Source of the DNA: CAJMNU01 sp905214855
GTDB lineage: Bacteria; Bacillota; Clostridia; Lachnospirales; Lachnospiraceae
Length of the DNA: 64,000 bases
Assembly: GCA_937890595.1 (NCBI GenBank)
Contig: CALADM010000003.1
Span: forward strand, 21,716-85,715
Reading direction: 5' to 3'
In this document: positions 55,034-63,939 of the stretch, one piece after another
Layout: the number at the start of each line of letters is the position of its first letter
Numbering within the stretch: the first letter of the stretch is position 1
Translations under genes and position numbers: made by a program
The notes under the pieces: generated by a model
What the model was told of the DNA's origin: nothing
What the model saw: the letters and a program-made list of their open reading frames with translations, nothing else
The model's database searches: none

Positions 55034-56176
55034 ATGAGAAAATATAAAAAAACAGCAATCTTAGCGGCAGTTATGGTTATGGGTATGGCAGCTATAAGTG
55101 GCTGTGGTGGTTCAAAAGAGAAAACAGAGAGCAGTGAAGTGACAGAAACCAGTAAAGAGCAGGAGACAACTACAATAGCTCCAGATCTTACAGAAAAAGA
55201 GACTGAGGCAGTGGTTCGTGGAACTATGTTGATCGGTAAAAATGGGCGCTATCAGATGCCACTTCCAAATGATGACTGGAAGATTGAGACACAGTCTGAA
55301 GAAAGCGTAAAATTGGTGTCTGGAAAGAATAACATTACAGTGCAGTATCTGACTGGAAATGCAGCAGATGAAGTGGATATTTTTTATAATGTAGGAGAGT
55401 ACGAAGCGTATCGTCAAGAGACAGAGGAACTTCACAATTACAAATTGATCTACTATAAAAATTGTGCCATTGGTGGAGAAATGGATGGATATGTGGCATC
55501 TGTAGAAGATGAGGATGGAAACAACGCCAAAGTAAGCGCAGCATTTGGTTTTCCGAATACATCAGGATCTTATGTAATGTATACCATAAATGCTGACCTT
55601 TCGAACTTACAGGATGATACATTGATGAGCGTGTCAAATGCTATTTCTAAGTTTACTGCACTCCGCTCAACAAGTACAGTAAAAGATCCAGAAGAAGCAG
55701 CAGAGAGTGCAGAAACAGTTGAGAAGATGGAACTTCCAAATCAGTATGCAGATACACAAGGACGATTTGAGATCGCACTTCCAGAAGGAGAATGGCTTGC
55801 CGATGAGAGTGTAGAGGGAACGGTAATTTTGGAGAATAATGGTCAAAAGATTACAATTTCTATTGCACAAGAAGGAGCGGATGTTCTTATACCAACTTCT
55901 TATGAAGAATTTTATAATAATCTGATCCCAGAATCAGAGAGTGGGGCAGATGAATTAGAAGTCCTGAATTTTTGTGTGGATGGGTCAGAGAAGAGCTGCA
56001 TCTATGAATATGAGTATTTTGATGAATATGCTACTTCTGTAAAGGGAGTAAAAGAGATACGAAAGAATGAAAATGGAATCGTGTATACTGTGCGTGCAGA
56101 ATATACAAAGGATGTAGATCCAGCTATGGCAGAACAGGAATTTTATGCAGTAGATACATTTACTATTTTGCAGTAA
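55034..56176 (+). CDS. Lipoprotein with tandem duplicated domain
   Basis: A 380-aa exported lipoprotein: signal peptide with lipobox ISGC (Cys at 24), a Ser/Thr/Glu-rich linker to about 60, then two related modules. Module 1 starts GRYQMPLPNDDW (about 71) and module 2 GRFEIALPEGEW (about 243); each ends in a predicted strand before a Phe-Thr-Ala/Ile sequence (SKFTALR, DTFTILQ), so the protein arose by internal duplication. Modules of this kind resemble PsbP-like fold lipoproteins, but I cannot name the family. ATG 55034 is preferred to TTG 55031. It has its own promoter and terminator. Confidence 0.8.
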   Translation: MRKYKKTAILAAVMVMGMAAISGCGGSKEKTESSEVTETSKEQETTTIAPDLTEKETEAVVRGTMLIGKNGRYQMPLPNDDWKIETQSEESVKLVSGKNNITVQYLTGNAADEVDIFYNVGEYEAYRQETEELHNYKLIYYKNCAIGGEMDGYVASVEDEDGNNAKVSAAFGFPNTSGSYVMYTINADLSNLQDDTLMSVSNAISKFTALRSTSTVKDPEEAAESAETVEKMELPNQYADTQGRFEIALPEGEWLADESVEGTVILENNGQKITISIAQEGADVLIPTSYEEFYNNLIPESESGADELEVLNFCVDGSEKSCIYEYEYFDEYATSVKGVKEIRKNENGIVYTVRAEYTKDVDPAMAEQEFYAVDTFTILQ

Positions 56177-56225
56177 TAAGAAATAGAAAAGAGAAGATAA
56201 GATAAAGTCAAATATAATAAGATAA

Positions 56226-56275
56226 GAGCAGGCTTCTTTGTGGAAAAACCATAGAGAAGCCTGTTGCTGTTTTTC
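56226..56275. terminator. Terminator between lipoprotein and sulfatase genes
   Basis: CAGGCTTCT (56229-56237) pairs with AGAAGCCTG (56255-56263), with an inner TGG/CCA; TTGCTGTTTTT follows. Lying between convergent genes, it may serve both. Confidence 0.7.
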
Positions 56276-56292
56276 ATTTATATTTTGTGTAG

Positions 56293-57774
56293 TTATTTTT
56301 TTCGTACAGCAGTTACCATTTCTAGCCCAGTTGCATAATCTAATTGGCGAGGTTCATATTCTTCATTTTCTCTTTGCCTTGTGTAACCTGTATATGCCCA
56401 AGTAGCTTCTGCTGCGTCAATTCTCCATGGACGGCGCTCCCAATCATAGCCACGGAATGGGTCTCTGGTTTCGTTCATCCAGTCTAAAATTTTTTGATGC
56501 AGTTCTTTTGCGATAGAATAATAGGATGGATCTGAAATCAGATTTTTTAATTCATAAGGATCTTCTTGAATATCATATAATTCATCTGTAGAATCCAGCA
56601 AATGAATAGAAAGTTTATATCTGCCATCAAAGACACTTCGCATTGGTCGGAAACCTCCAAAACCATCATGGTCTACTTCATAGCGGGTAAATTCCAGATA
56701 AATTTCATGGTTGATATCCAGATCAGGATTATCCAACATAGGGAGAATACTCTTGCCTTCCAGAAGTTTTGGTATTGGAAGTCCCATATAATCCATAATA
56801 GTATGAACAAGATTGATATGAGAGACAGGAGCTTTTGCTACTGCATTGGATACTCCACCCTTGATGATCATTGGAATGCGGGCGATCTCATCATAAGCAG
56901 CAGGACCTTTTGCCCATAGACAGTGAGAATCTAAGGCATTACCATGATCAGAAGTATAAATGATCATGGCATCCTTGGCATAGGTTTCAGCCGCTTTGAT
57001 GATACGTCCCAGTTCATAATCAGCATAGGAATTACATGCAAGGTATGCAGTTGGTTTAATGACTAATTGTTCTTTATCTGAAAAACGTGATTTTCCAGCC
57101 CAGACTTTCTGATAATCTGGTTTTCCTTCCAAGGTGTCATAAACACTTGGAGTTTTAGGAAATTCATAATTTTCATACATAGAGAAAAATTCTTCAGGAC
57201 ATAGAGAAGGATCATGTGGTTCATCTAAAGAAGCAACAAGGAAAAAATCTTCATCAGAATGTTTGCTTAAAAAATCAATGGCACGGTTGCTTACTCTGTG
57301 TCCAAATAAAAAATCTTCTGTCACTTTACCAGCCTGTTTTTCTTGTCTGGATAGTACACGTTCTTCTGGTGTCAGTTCTTCCAGATAACAGCGCATATCA
57401 TACCAATATTCAGGATCCCATCCATCCGGACAGCGTCCTAGACCAAAATAATCACCACCATCCAAATGATACTTACCAATATAGGCTGTATGGATTCCAT
57501 TGTCATGGAGACGCTGTCCGATTGTTTTTGCATTATCACTAAGTGCATAAGAATTGGTAAAACTGCCACAGGAGTGTGGATAAGTGCCAGTAAAAATAGC
57601 TGCTCTTGCAGGTCCACAGACTGGCTGGCAACTATATGCACGTTCAAAGCGGATACCATCTTTTGCCAACTGATCTAAATTTGGTGTTTTCATATCTGGA
57701 TTGCCGTAACATCCCAACATATCAAATCTTGTAGCATCTGTCATTAGAACGATTACTTGTCTTTTCTTTTTCAT
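56293..57774 (-). CDS. Cys-type sulfatase (arylsulfatase family S1), cytoplasmic
   Basis: A 493-aa sulfatase removing sulfate esters from glycans. The formylglycine motif is VCGPARAAIFTG: Cys53 in C-x-P-x-R, the form matured in anaerobes by the radical SAM enzyme anSME, which is not in the window. Metal ligands are in LMTDATR (near residue 13) and TSDHGN; GKYHLDG is the usual GK-x-H motif. There is no signal peptide, so it acts inside the cell. Start 57774 follows GGAGGAG; the longer reading from 57801 includes that site. It is divergent from the lyase gene and has a palindrome on its promoter. Confidence 0.9.
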   Translation of the reverse strand: MKKKRQVIVLMTDATRFDMLGCYGNPDMKTPNLDQLAKDGIRFERAYSCQPVCGPARAAIFTGTYPHSCGSFTNSYALSDNAKTIGQRLHDNGIHTAYIGKYHLDGGDYFGLGRCPDGWDPEYWYDMRCYLEELTPEERVLSRQEKQAGKVTEDFLFGHRVSNRAIDFLSKHSDEDFFLVASLDEPHDPSLCPEEFFSMYENYEFPKTPSVYDTLEGKPDYQKVWAGKSRFSDKEQLVIKPTAYLACNSYADYELGRIIKAAETYAKDAMIIYTSDHGNALDSHCLWAKGPAAYDEIARIPMIIKGGVSNAVAKAPVSHINLVHTIMDYMGLPIPKLLEGKSILPMLDNPDLDINHEIYLEFTRYEVDHDGFGGFRPMRSVFDGRYKLSIHLLDSTDELYDIQEDPYELKNLISDPSYYSIAKELHQKILDWMNETRDPFRGYDWERRPWRIDAAEATWAYTGYTRQRENEEYEPRQLDYATGLEMVTAVRKK

Positions 57775-57821
57775 ATTTTTCTCCTCCTGATAGTATAGCA
57801 ATTAAAATAAAAAAGTGATTT

Positions 57822-57843
57822 TATACTCTTTTTATTGAGTATA
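57822..57843. promoter_or_regulatory. Palindromic operator on the sulfatase promoter
   Basis: TATACTC, eight bases, GAGTATA: perfect seven-base arms. The right arm covers the -10 box of the minus-strand sulfatase promoter, so a bound protein would block transcription. No second copy was found before the lyase gene, and no regulator gene is present in the locus. Confidence 0.6.
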
Positions 57844-57866
57844 GAATATTTTTTTGTTGTCTTCAA
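57838..57866 (-). promoter_or_regulatory. Promoter of the sulfatase gene
   Basis: On the minus strand TTGAAG (57866-57861), 17 bases, TATACT (57843-57838). Confidence 0.65.
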
Positions 57867-57969
57867 TCTTGAAAAATAAGAAAAGATATATAAAAGATGA
57901 GATGTTATGTGAAAAACATATAAAAAAATAGACAAAAATTAAAATAAATTGTTATTTTATGAAAAAGAT

Positions 57970-57997
57970 ATGACAATATGCTGGTATATGTTAAAAT
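57970..57997 (+). promoter_or_regulatory. Possible promoter of the lyase and beta-galactosidase genes
   Basis: ATGACA (57970-57975), 16 bases, TAAAAT (57992-57997), about 50 bases before the lyase start. The AT-rich 57867-57969 also contains a small inverted repeat TATGT-gaaaa-ACATA. No cre site was recognised. Confidence 0.4.
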
Positions 57998-58048
57998 ATA
58001 TAAGGTAGTGTTTGTGAACAATAAAAACTACAAGGAGGAGAAAGGAAA

Positions 58049-60469
58049 ATGACATTAGAGAAGGAAACTATTTTAGTGGAGAGTGGAAAAGCACATCTAT
58101 ATTATAAAAGAATGCGTGATAATTGGAGAGATCGCCTGACAGGAAATAACATAGATGATCCATCAGATGAATTATACCAGCAGAATATGGCTGTTTTGAC
58201 TGAGGAAGCGCAGAAACATTGGGATACAATGGAAAAAGGAGGAAATGAGAGAAAGACACTTTGGACAGATATTCCATTTTTTTATCACTATCAGGCAACG
58301 ATTTCAAATGTAACAGAGTGTTTTGGAACTGCATTTTCACGCATGGAGAAGATGGCTTGCGCTTACAATGCTAAGGGAAGTACCCTGTATCATAATGAGG
58401 ACTTAAAAAAAGAGATCATTGGCGCATTAGAGTGGGTGTATGCAAACTTGTATAATGATACAATGGATGCACAGAAAGATATTTATGGAAACTGGTGGCA
58501 TTGGTTTATTGGTGTTCCGAAAATTTTGTGTAATATTATTATCCTGATGTATGAAGAATTAGATCAAGATCTGATCGATCGTGAAGCAAAGACATTGGAG
58601 AATTTTAACTGGGATCCTAATGAGAGATATGTTCCAATAAGTGGTGAACTTGTAAAAAATGCAGCTGGAAACCTGATCGATACCTCTTTGGTAGCGGCTT
58701 TGCGGGGAGCGATCGGGGAGGCTGGAAAACCTTTGGATATGGCGAAAGAAGCACTCAGCAGTTGTCTTGGTTATGTCACAAGTGGTAATGGATATTATAC
58801 AGATGGTTCTTATGTGGATCATACAAATCTGGCATATACAGGTGGATATGGCTTTGTATTATTGAGTGGAATTGAAAAACTTCTTTTCCTTATTACGGAT
58901 ACTCCATGGAAAGTAGAAGACAAAAAGCTGATAAGCATATTTGAGTGGATTTTAAACGGAATCCGTCCTTTGTTTGCATATGGTGCGGCAATGGATCTTG
59001 CGAGTGGAAGAGGAGTAGCAAGACCTTCTACCAATGATCATGTAGTTGGAGGAAATCTGTTAAAACCAATTGTTCACCTTGCCCAATTAGCGCCAATTGA
59101 AATGAAAAACAGAATAAAGTCTTTTGCTAAGACACAGATCACATCTGGAATGCAGTATAACAAAGACAAAAAAGAATATTTTAAAGGAATGCTGGTTGCA
59201 GATATTGTAGCAATGCAGGATATCCTTGGAGATGATTCTTTGGAAGAAGACTGGGAAGTATATCACAAAAATTTCGGCGTGATGGACAAGGCAACATATC
59301 ATGGAGAAAATTTTGCTGTTGGAATTAGCATGTATTCAAACAGAATAGGAAATTTTGAGTACGGAAACTGTGAAAACAGGAAAGGATGGCATCAGAGTGA
59401 TGGCGTACTTTCTTTATATAATGGAGATCAGATACAGTATGCAGATGCATATTGGCCGACTGTAGATTCTCATCGTCTTTCTGGTATTACAACAGATCAT
59501 ACACCAGGATTTATTCCGTCTGATAATACATGGGGAGCACATACCAGCAGTAAAAATTGGGTAGGTGGTTCTTCTGTATTAGGAAAGTTTGGTTCTGTTG
59601 GTATGGATTTTGAGGGGGAACTTCCAACTGGGGAAATATCATCTTTAAAAGCGAAGAAATCTTGGTTTACATTCCCAAATGCAGTTGTTGCACTTGGAGC
59701 AGGTATTCAATCCAATGAAAATAAAGAGACAGAAACGATTGTAGAAAATCGCAAAGCCAGAGAAGGAGCAGAAAATACTATCTGGGTTGATGGAAAAAAG
59801 ATGGAGTTTGCTTTGAATGAAAAGAGTGAATTGGATGCAAATTGGATTCTTTTGGAAGGAAATCATGGTGAAAAACAGAATATCGGATATTACTTCCCTG
59901 AACAGATCAAAGTAAACGTTTTGAAAGAGACCAGAACAGGAAGATGGAGTGAGATCAATGGAGCTGTTATTCCAGAAAGTCCTATTGATGTTCCAGCTGA
60001 GAGAAGTTACATCAGTTTTGCGATCAGTCACGGAACAAATCCGCAGGGAGAAACATACAGCTATGTATTGCTTCCAGGAAGAACATTGAATGAAATGGAA
60101 GACTTTGCAGAAAATGCACAGATCAAGATTCTTGCCAATACAGAAAATGTACAGGCAGTAGAAAACATGGCATATGGTGTGAGCGGCTATAACTTCTGGA
60201 CGGCAGCAGAGGCAGAGGGCTTGGAGGTATCTGCACAAACCCCAGCATCTGTGACAATGGCAAAAGAAGAAGATATTATCTCCTTGGGAATTTCCAATCC
60301 AAGACAGAACGGTGAGGAGATTGTTGTGACATTACAGGGGACATATGAACTTAAAAAATCATATGAAACAGTCTCTATTGAAAATAGAGATGGAAAAACA
60401 ATCATTCAGGTAGAAGGTTCAAAAGATTTTGGAAAAACGTATCAGATTGTTCTTGAGAAAGTAGAATAG
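58049..60469 (+). CDS. Polysaccharide lyase family 8, cytoplasmic (hyaluronate/chondroitin lyase type)
   Basis: An 806-aa eliminase. It has the N-terminal alpha/alpha toroid (to about 370) with NWWHWFIGVP (148-157), then the beta-sandwich domains (GWHQSDGVLSLYNGDQ and so on). The catalytic set can be placed as Asn208 (AAGNLIDTS), His258 and Tyr267 (YVDHTNLAYTGGYG) and Arg321 (SGRGVAR); the spacings 50, 9 and 63 equal those I recall for pneumococcal hyaluronate lyase (N349, H399, Y408, R462). It begins without a signal peptide, unlike most PL8 enzymes, so it should act on imported oligosaccharides. AGGAGG precedes ATG. A GH2 gene follows after 69 bases. Confidence 0.88.
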   Translation: MTLEKETILVESGKAHLYYKRMRDNWRDRLTGNNIDDPSDELYQQNMAVLTEEAQKHWDTMEKGGNERKTLWTDIPFFYHYQATISNVTECFGTAFSRMEKMACAYNAKGSTLYHNEDLKKEIIGALEWVYANLYNDTMDAQKDIYGNWWHWFIGVPKILCNIIILMYEELDQDLIDREAKTLENFNWDPNERYVPISGELVKNAAGNLIDTSLVAALRGAIGEAGKPLDMAKEALSSCLGYVTSGNGYYTDGSYVDHTNLAYTGGYGFVLLSGIEKLLFLITDTPWKVEDKKLISIFEWILNGIRPLFAYGAAMDLASGRGVARPSTNDHVVGGNLLKPIVHLAQLAPIEMKNRIKSFAKTQITSGMQYNKDKKEYFKGMLVADIVAMQDILGDDSLEEDWEVYHKNFGVMDKATYHGENFAVGISMYSNRIGNFEYGNCENRKGWHQSDGVLSLYNGDQIQYADAYWPTVDSHRLSGITTDHTPGFIPSDNTWGAHTSSKNWVGGSSVLGKFGSVGMDFEGELPTGEISSLKAKKSWFTFPNAVVALGAGIQSNENKETETIVENRKAREGAENTIWVDGKKMEFALNEKSELDANWILLEGNHGEKQNIGYYFPEQIKVNVLKETRTGRWSEINGAVIPESPIDVPAERSYISFAISHGTNPQGETYSYVLLPGRTLNEMEDFAENAQIKILANTENVQAVENMAYGVSGYNFWTAAEAEGLEVSAQTPASVTMAKEEDIISLGISNPRQNGEEIVVTLQGTYELKKSYETVSIENRDGKTIIQVEGSKDFGKTYQIVLEKVE

Positions 60470-60538
60470 ATTATAAAAATCAAGAAGGCTGTGCTATTTT
60501 AAAAAAACTATAAATATAAGGAAACAGGAGGAATTACA

Positions 60539-63500
60539 ATGCGAGCAACAGAAGCACAATGGACATGGTTAGAAGACCCGCAGGTATTTTGTGTCAATCG
60601 TGAAGACGCACATTCAGACCATCGTTATTATGAAACCACAGAAGAGATGAAAAAAGGACAACAGTGTCTGGTGCAGTTTTTGGATGGGACATGGAAGTTT
60701 TCTTATGCGAAAAATCGGGAGACATATCCAGAGGGTTTTTATCAGGAAAATTTTGACAGGAGTTCCTTTGGAGAGATTGAAGTTCCGGGACATTTGGAAT
60801 TACAGGGATATGGCAAAGGACAATATACTAATGTTCCATATCCGTGGGATGGAAAGGAAGAACTCAGACCACCTTATATTTCAAAAGAAGATGCACCGAT
60901 TGGCTGTTATGTATGCAGATTTGATGTAGACGATGCCCTGTTTGGAAAACGCTTGTTTTTATCTTTTGAGGGTGTGGAGACAGCATGTTATGTGTGGCTG
61001 AATGGAAATTTTATAGGATATGGAGAGGATAGTTTTACTCCGTCTGAGTTTGAAGTAACAGACTTTGCAAAAGAGAAGGGAAATCTGCTTGCAGTTGCTG
61101 TGCATAAGAGGAGCAGCGCAAGCTGGCTAGAAGATCAGGATTTTTTCCGTTTTTCAGGGATTTTCCGCAGTGTAAAGTTAAAAGCGATCCCAAAGTCTCA
61201 TATCAGGGATCTGTTTGTAAAAGCTGGCTTAAAAGAAGATAATACTACTGGTACATTATGTGTTGAGGCAGATGGAGTTGGGGAGATCCCTTCTATTGCA
61301 CATGCTGTATTAAAGAGAAAAGAGAAGGAGATCCTGTCTGTCAAAGGTCAGATAGAGAAAAATGAAACAGACGAAACATGGACTGTGACATTTGAGGCAG
61401 AGGCAGAACAGATCAAGGCATGGAGTGCGGAAGAACCCAATTTATATGATCTGGAGATTGAATTATTAGATGATCAGGGACAGACTCTGGAGATTGTAAC
61501 ACAAAAGACAGGATTTAGACGTTTTGAAATGAAAGACGGTCTGATGTGCTTAAATGGGAAGAGAATTGTTTTTAAGGGTGTCAATCGCCATGAATTTAAT
61601 GTATGGAGAGGACGTGCTGTGACAGAGGAAGATATGTTGTGGGACATCCGTTTTATGAAAAGACATAACATCAATGCGGTGCGTACCTGTCACTATCCGA
61701 ACCAAAGCCGCTGGTATGAGCTTTGTGATGAATATGGAATTTATTTGATCGATGAAACGAATCTGGAATCTCATGGAAGCTGGAGTAAGATGGGAATTAC
61801 AGAGGCGAGCTGGAATGTTCCAGGAAATCTGCCAGAATGGAAAGATGCTGTGGTAGACAGGGCAAAGTCCATGTTGGAGCGTGATAAAAACCATCCATCT
61901 ATTTTGATCTGGTCTTGCGGAAATGAATCCTATGCTGGAGAAGATATTCAAGCTATGACAGATTATTTCCATGAAAGAGATAACAGTCGTCTGGTACATT
62001 ATGAAGGTGTATTCTGGAATCGCCAATATAATGAGATCAGTGATATGGAAAGTCAGATGTATACAACACCAGATAAGGTGGAAGAGTATCTGAAAAATGA
62101 TCCAATTAAGCCGTTTATCATGTGTGAATATATGCATGCAATGGGAAATTCACTGGGCGGTATGAAGGAGTATATAGATCTTGCAGAGAAATATCCAAAA
62201 TATCAGGGAGGATTCATCTGGGATTATGTGGATCAGGCACTTGCATACTGTGATGAGAATGGAGAAGAACATTTAGGATACGGTGGAGATTTTGATGATA
62301 GACCATCTGACTATAATTTCTGTGGAAATGGTATTGTATATGGAAATCGTGAGGAAACTCCAAAAGCAGCAGAAGCAAAGGCGCAATATCAAAATTTAGA
62401 GTTGATTCCAGACGAGGGAGGATTCCTGATCAAAAATAAAAATCTGTTTGTAGGTACAGAAGATCTTATTTTTGTCTACAGACTTTTACAAGATGGAAAG
62501 GCAGTATGCGAGACAAAGTTGACAGCTCTTGTTCCAGCACAGGAAGAACGTTATATTGAATTGGATGGTACTTGGAAGTCTAATGTACAGTCTTTCCTGA
62601 AAGAAGACAGAGAATTGACAGCACAGGTCAGCGCACGTTTGTTTAAAGACTGTATATGGGCAGATGCAGGCTTTGAAACTGCTTTTGGACAGACAATTCT
62701 TGGAGGTACTCCACAGGTATTGAAGACAGTGAAAGAAGAGGAAAAGGCTGTTATAGAAGAGGTATTTCATGCAGTAGAGGGAGATGCAAACTTTGGTGTA
62801 AAGGGACAGGGATTTTCCGTCTTGTTTTCAAGAGGTGATGGAGGTATTGTATCTCTTTGTTATGACGATAAAGAATATATTACAAGAACACCAATGCCGA
62901 CTTTTTGGCGTGCAACAACAGATAATGACCATGGAAACCGTTTTGATATCAACAGTGTGATGTGGATGGGAGCGGATCAATTCCGAACACTGGAAGAAAT
63001 GAAAACGGAAATACAAAAAGACCAGATTAAGGTAATTTCCACATATATCCTTCCAGTTATACCTGTTACAAAAATAGAAGTTGGATATACAATAACACCA
63101 AATGGACGCATTGAGGTAGAAGTTCATTATTATGGTGCAAAGGGACTGCCAGAATTACCTCTTATGGGAATGAAGTTCCGTCTTCGTTCAGAATTTTGCA
63201 AAGTATGCTGGTATGGGTTAGGACCAGAAGAAACATATCCGGATCGTCTTGCTGCCGGACATATGGGAATTCATGAAACAGATGTAAGAACTATGATGTG
63301 TAAATACCTTGTGCCACAGGAATGCGGAAATCATATGGAAACCCGTGTGATGGAGATTAAGAATAAGAAGGGAGAAGGGTTGCGTTTTGCCATGAAAGAA
63401 CGCCCATTCGCATTCTCTGCATTGCCATATTCTGCATTGGAGATGGAGAATGCACTGCATCAGGAAGAACTTCCTCAGGTTCACTACACATTTGTGAATA

Positions 63501-63628
63501 TTTTAGGTGCTGTGCGTGGAGTTGGCGGAGATGACAGTTGGGGAGCAAAGGTTCACCCTCAGTATTGCGTCAGCGCAGAAGAAGATATCAAATTTGCATT
63601 TGTGATCGGAAAAATTTCACAAGAATAG
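60539..63628 (+). CDS. lacZ: Beta-galactosidase, glycoside hydrolase family 2 (LacZ type)
   Basis: A 1029-aa five-domain enzyme of E. coli LacZ size. The N-terminal jelly roll contains PGHLELQGYGKGQYTNVPYP, domain 3 is a TIM barrel with the acid/base Glu463 in WSCGNES and the nucleophile Glu530 in MCEYMHAMGNS, and a C-terminal Bgal_small_N domain (from about 760, FWRATTDNDHGNRF) completes it. No signal peptide. It follows the lyase gene in probable cotranscription. LacZ-type GH2 enzymes cleave terminal beta-galactose; beside a lyase and a sulfatase the real substrate could be another glycosidic bond of the same glycan. Confidence 0.93.
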   Translation: MRATEAQWTWLEDPQVFCVNREDAHSDHRYYETTEEMKKGQQCLVQFLDGTWKFSYAKNRETYPEGFYQENFDRSSFGEIEVPGHLELQGYGKGQYTNVPYPWDGKEELRPPYISKEDAPIGCYVCRFDVDDALFGKRLFLSFEGVETACYVWLNGNFIGYGEDSFTPSEFEVTDFAKEKGNLLAVAVHKRSSASWLEDQDFFRFSGIFRSVKLKAIPKSHIRDLFVKAGLKEDNTTGTLCVEADGVGEIPSIAHAVLKRKEKEILSVKGQIEKNETDETWTVTFEAEAEQIKAWSAEEPNLYDLEIELLDDQGQTLEIVTQKTGFRRFEMKDGLMCLNGKRIVFKGVNRHEFNVWRGRAVTEEDMLWDIRFMKRHNINAVRTCHYPNQSRWYELCDEYGIYLIDETNLESHGSWSKMGITEASWNVPGNLPEWKDAVVDRAKSMLERDKNHPSILIWSCGNESYAGEDIQAMTDYFHERDNSRLVHYEGVFWNRQYNEISDMESQMYTTPDKVEEYLKNDPIKPFIMCEYMHAMGNSLGGMKEYIDLAEKYPKYQGGFIWDYVDQALAYCDENGEEHLGYGGDFDDRPSDYNFCGNGIVYGNREETPKAAEAKAQYQNLELIPDEGGFLIKNKNLFVGTEDLIFVYRLLQDGKAVCETKLTALVPAQEERYIELDGTWKSNVQSFLKEDRELTAQVSARLFKDCIWADAGFETAFGQTILGGTPQVLKTVKEEEKAVIEEVFHAVEGDANFGVKGQGFSVLFSRGDGGIVSLCYDDKEYITRTPMPTFWRATTDNDHGNRFDINSVMWMGADQFRTLEEMKTEIQKDQIKVISTYILPVIPVTKIEVGYTITPNGRIEVEVHYYGAKGLPELPLMGMKFRLRSEFCKVCWYGLGPEETYPDRLAAGHMGIHETDVRTMMCKYLVPQECGNHMETRVMEIKNKKGEGLRFAMKERPFAFSALPYSALEMENALHQEELPQVHYTFVNILGAVRGVGGDDSWGAKVHPQYCVSAEEDIKFAFVIGKISQE

Positions 63629-63703
63629 AACATGACTGTGTGGGAAGACGATCAGAAAGATATGCAGAACAGAAATGCATAAAGCATAATAAAATATAGA
63701 AGA

Positions 63704-63746
63704 TGAAAATTGCCGAGCAGGAAATTTGTGTTTCCCGTTCGGCAAT
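63704..63746 (-). terminator. Minus-strand terminator of the small membrane protein gene
   Basis: ATTGCCGA (63709-63716) pairs with TCGGCAAT (63739-63746), with an inner GGAAA/TTTCC stem; on the minus strand TTTTC follows. The plus strand shows no T tract. A second TTCGGCA lies at 63753-63759 as a direct repeat. Confidence 0.65.
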
Positions 63747-63813
63747 TGTCTGTTCGGCATATGATATGTGTAACAGAATACCATTTGCGTATGTTTTTTG
63801 CTTTTTCTTGAGA

Positions 63814-63939
63814 TCATTCTTCGTCAGATTCTTCGTCAGCAACCACACCAAACACAGTTCCTATTGTTCCCATGACAGTAGCGACGACGAATAAAATAAG
63901 AAGAAGGATCAGTCCTAAAAATCCCATGATAAAATCCAT
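63814..63939 (-). CDS. Small membrane protein, 41 residues
   Basis: The minus strand encodes 41 residues: MDFIM, a continuous hydrophobic stretch (about residues 6-34, GFLGLILLLILFVV and following Gly/Val-rich part) that makes one transmembrane helix, and an acidic tail DEESDEE. An in-frame stop lies four codons before the ATG, so this is the whole frame. Only a weak GGTG stands before the start. A hairpin terminator on the same strand about 70 bases downstream supports a real gene. It is convergent with the beta-galactosidase gene. Function unknown. Confidence 0.5.
   Translation of the reverse strand: MDFIMGFLGLILLLILFVVATVMGTIGTVFGVVADEESDEE

Noticed and set aside
63703..63894. 63-codon plus-strand frame after the beta-galactosidase gene
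   Set aside because: It overlaps the hairpin and runs antisense to the better-supported 41-residue membrane peptide; its product has no sensible pattern.
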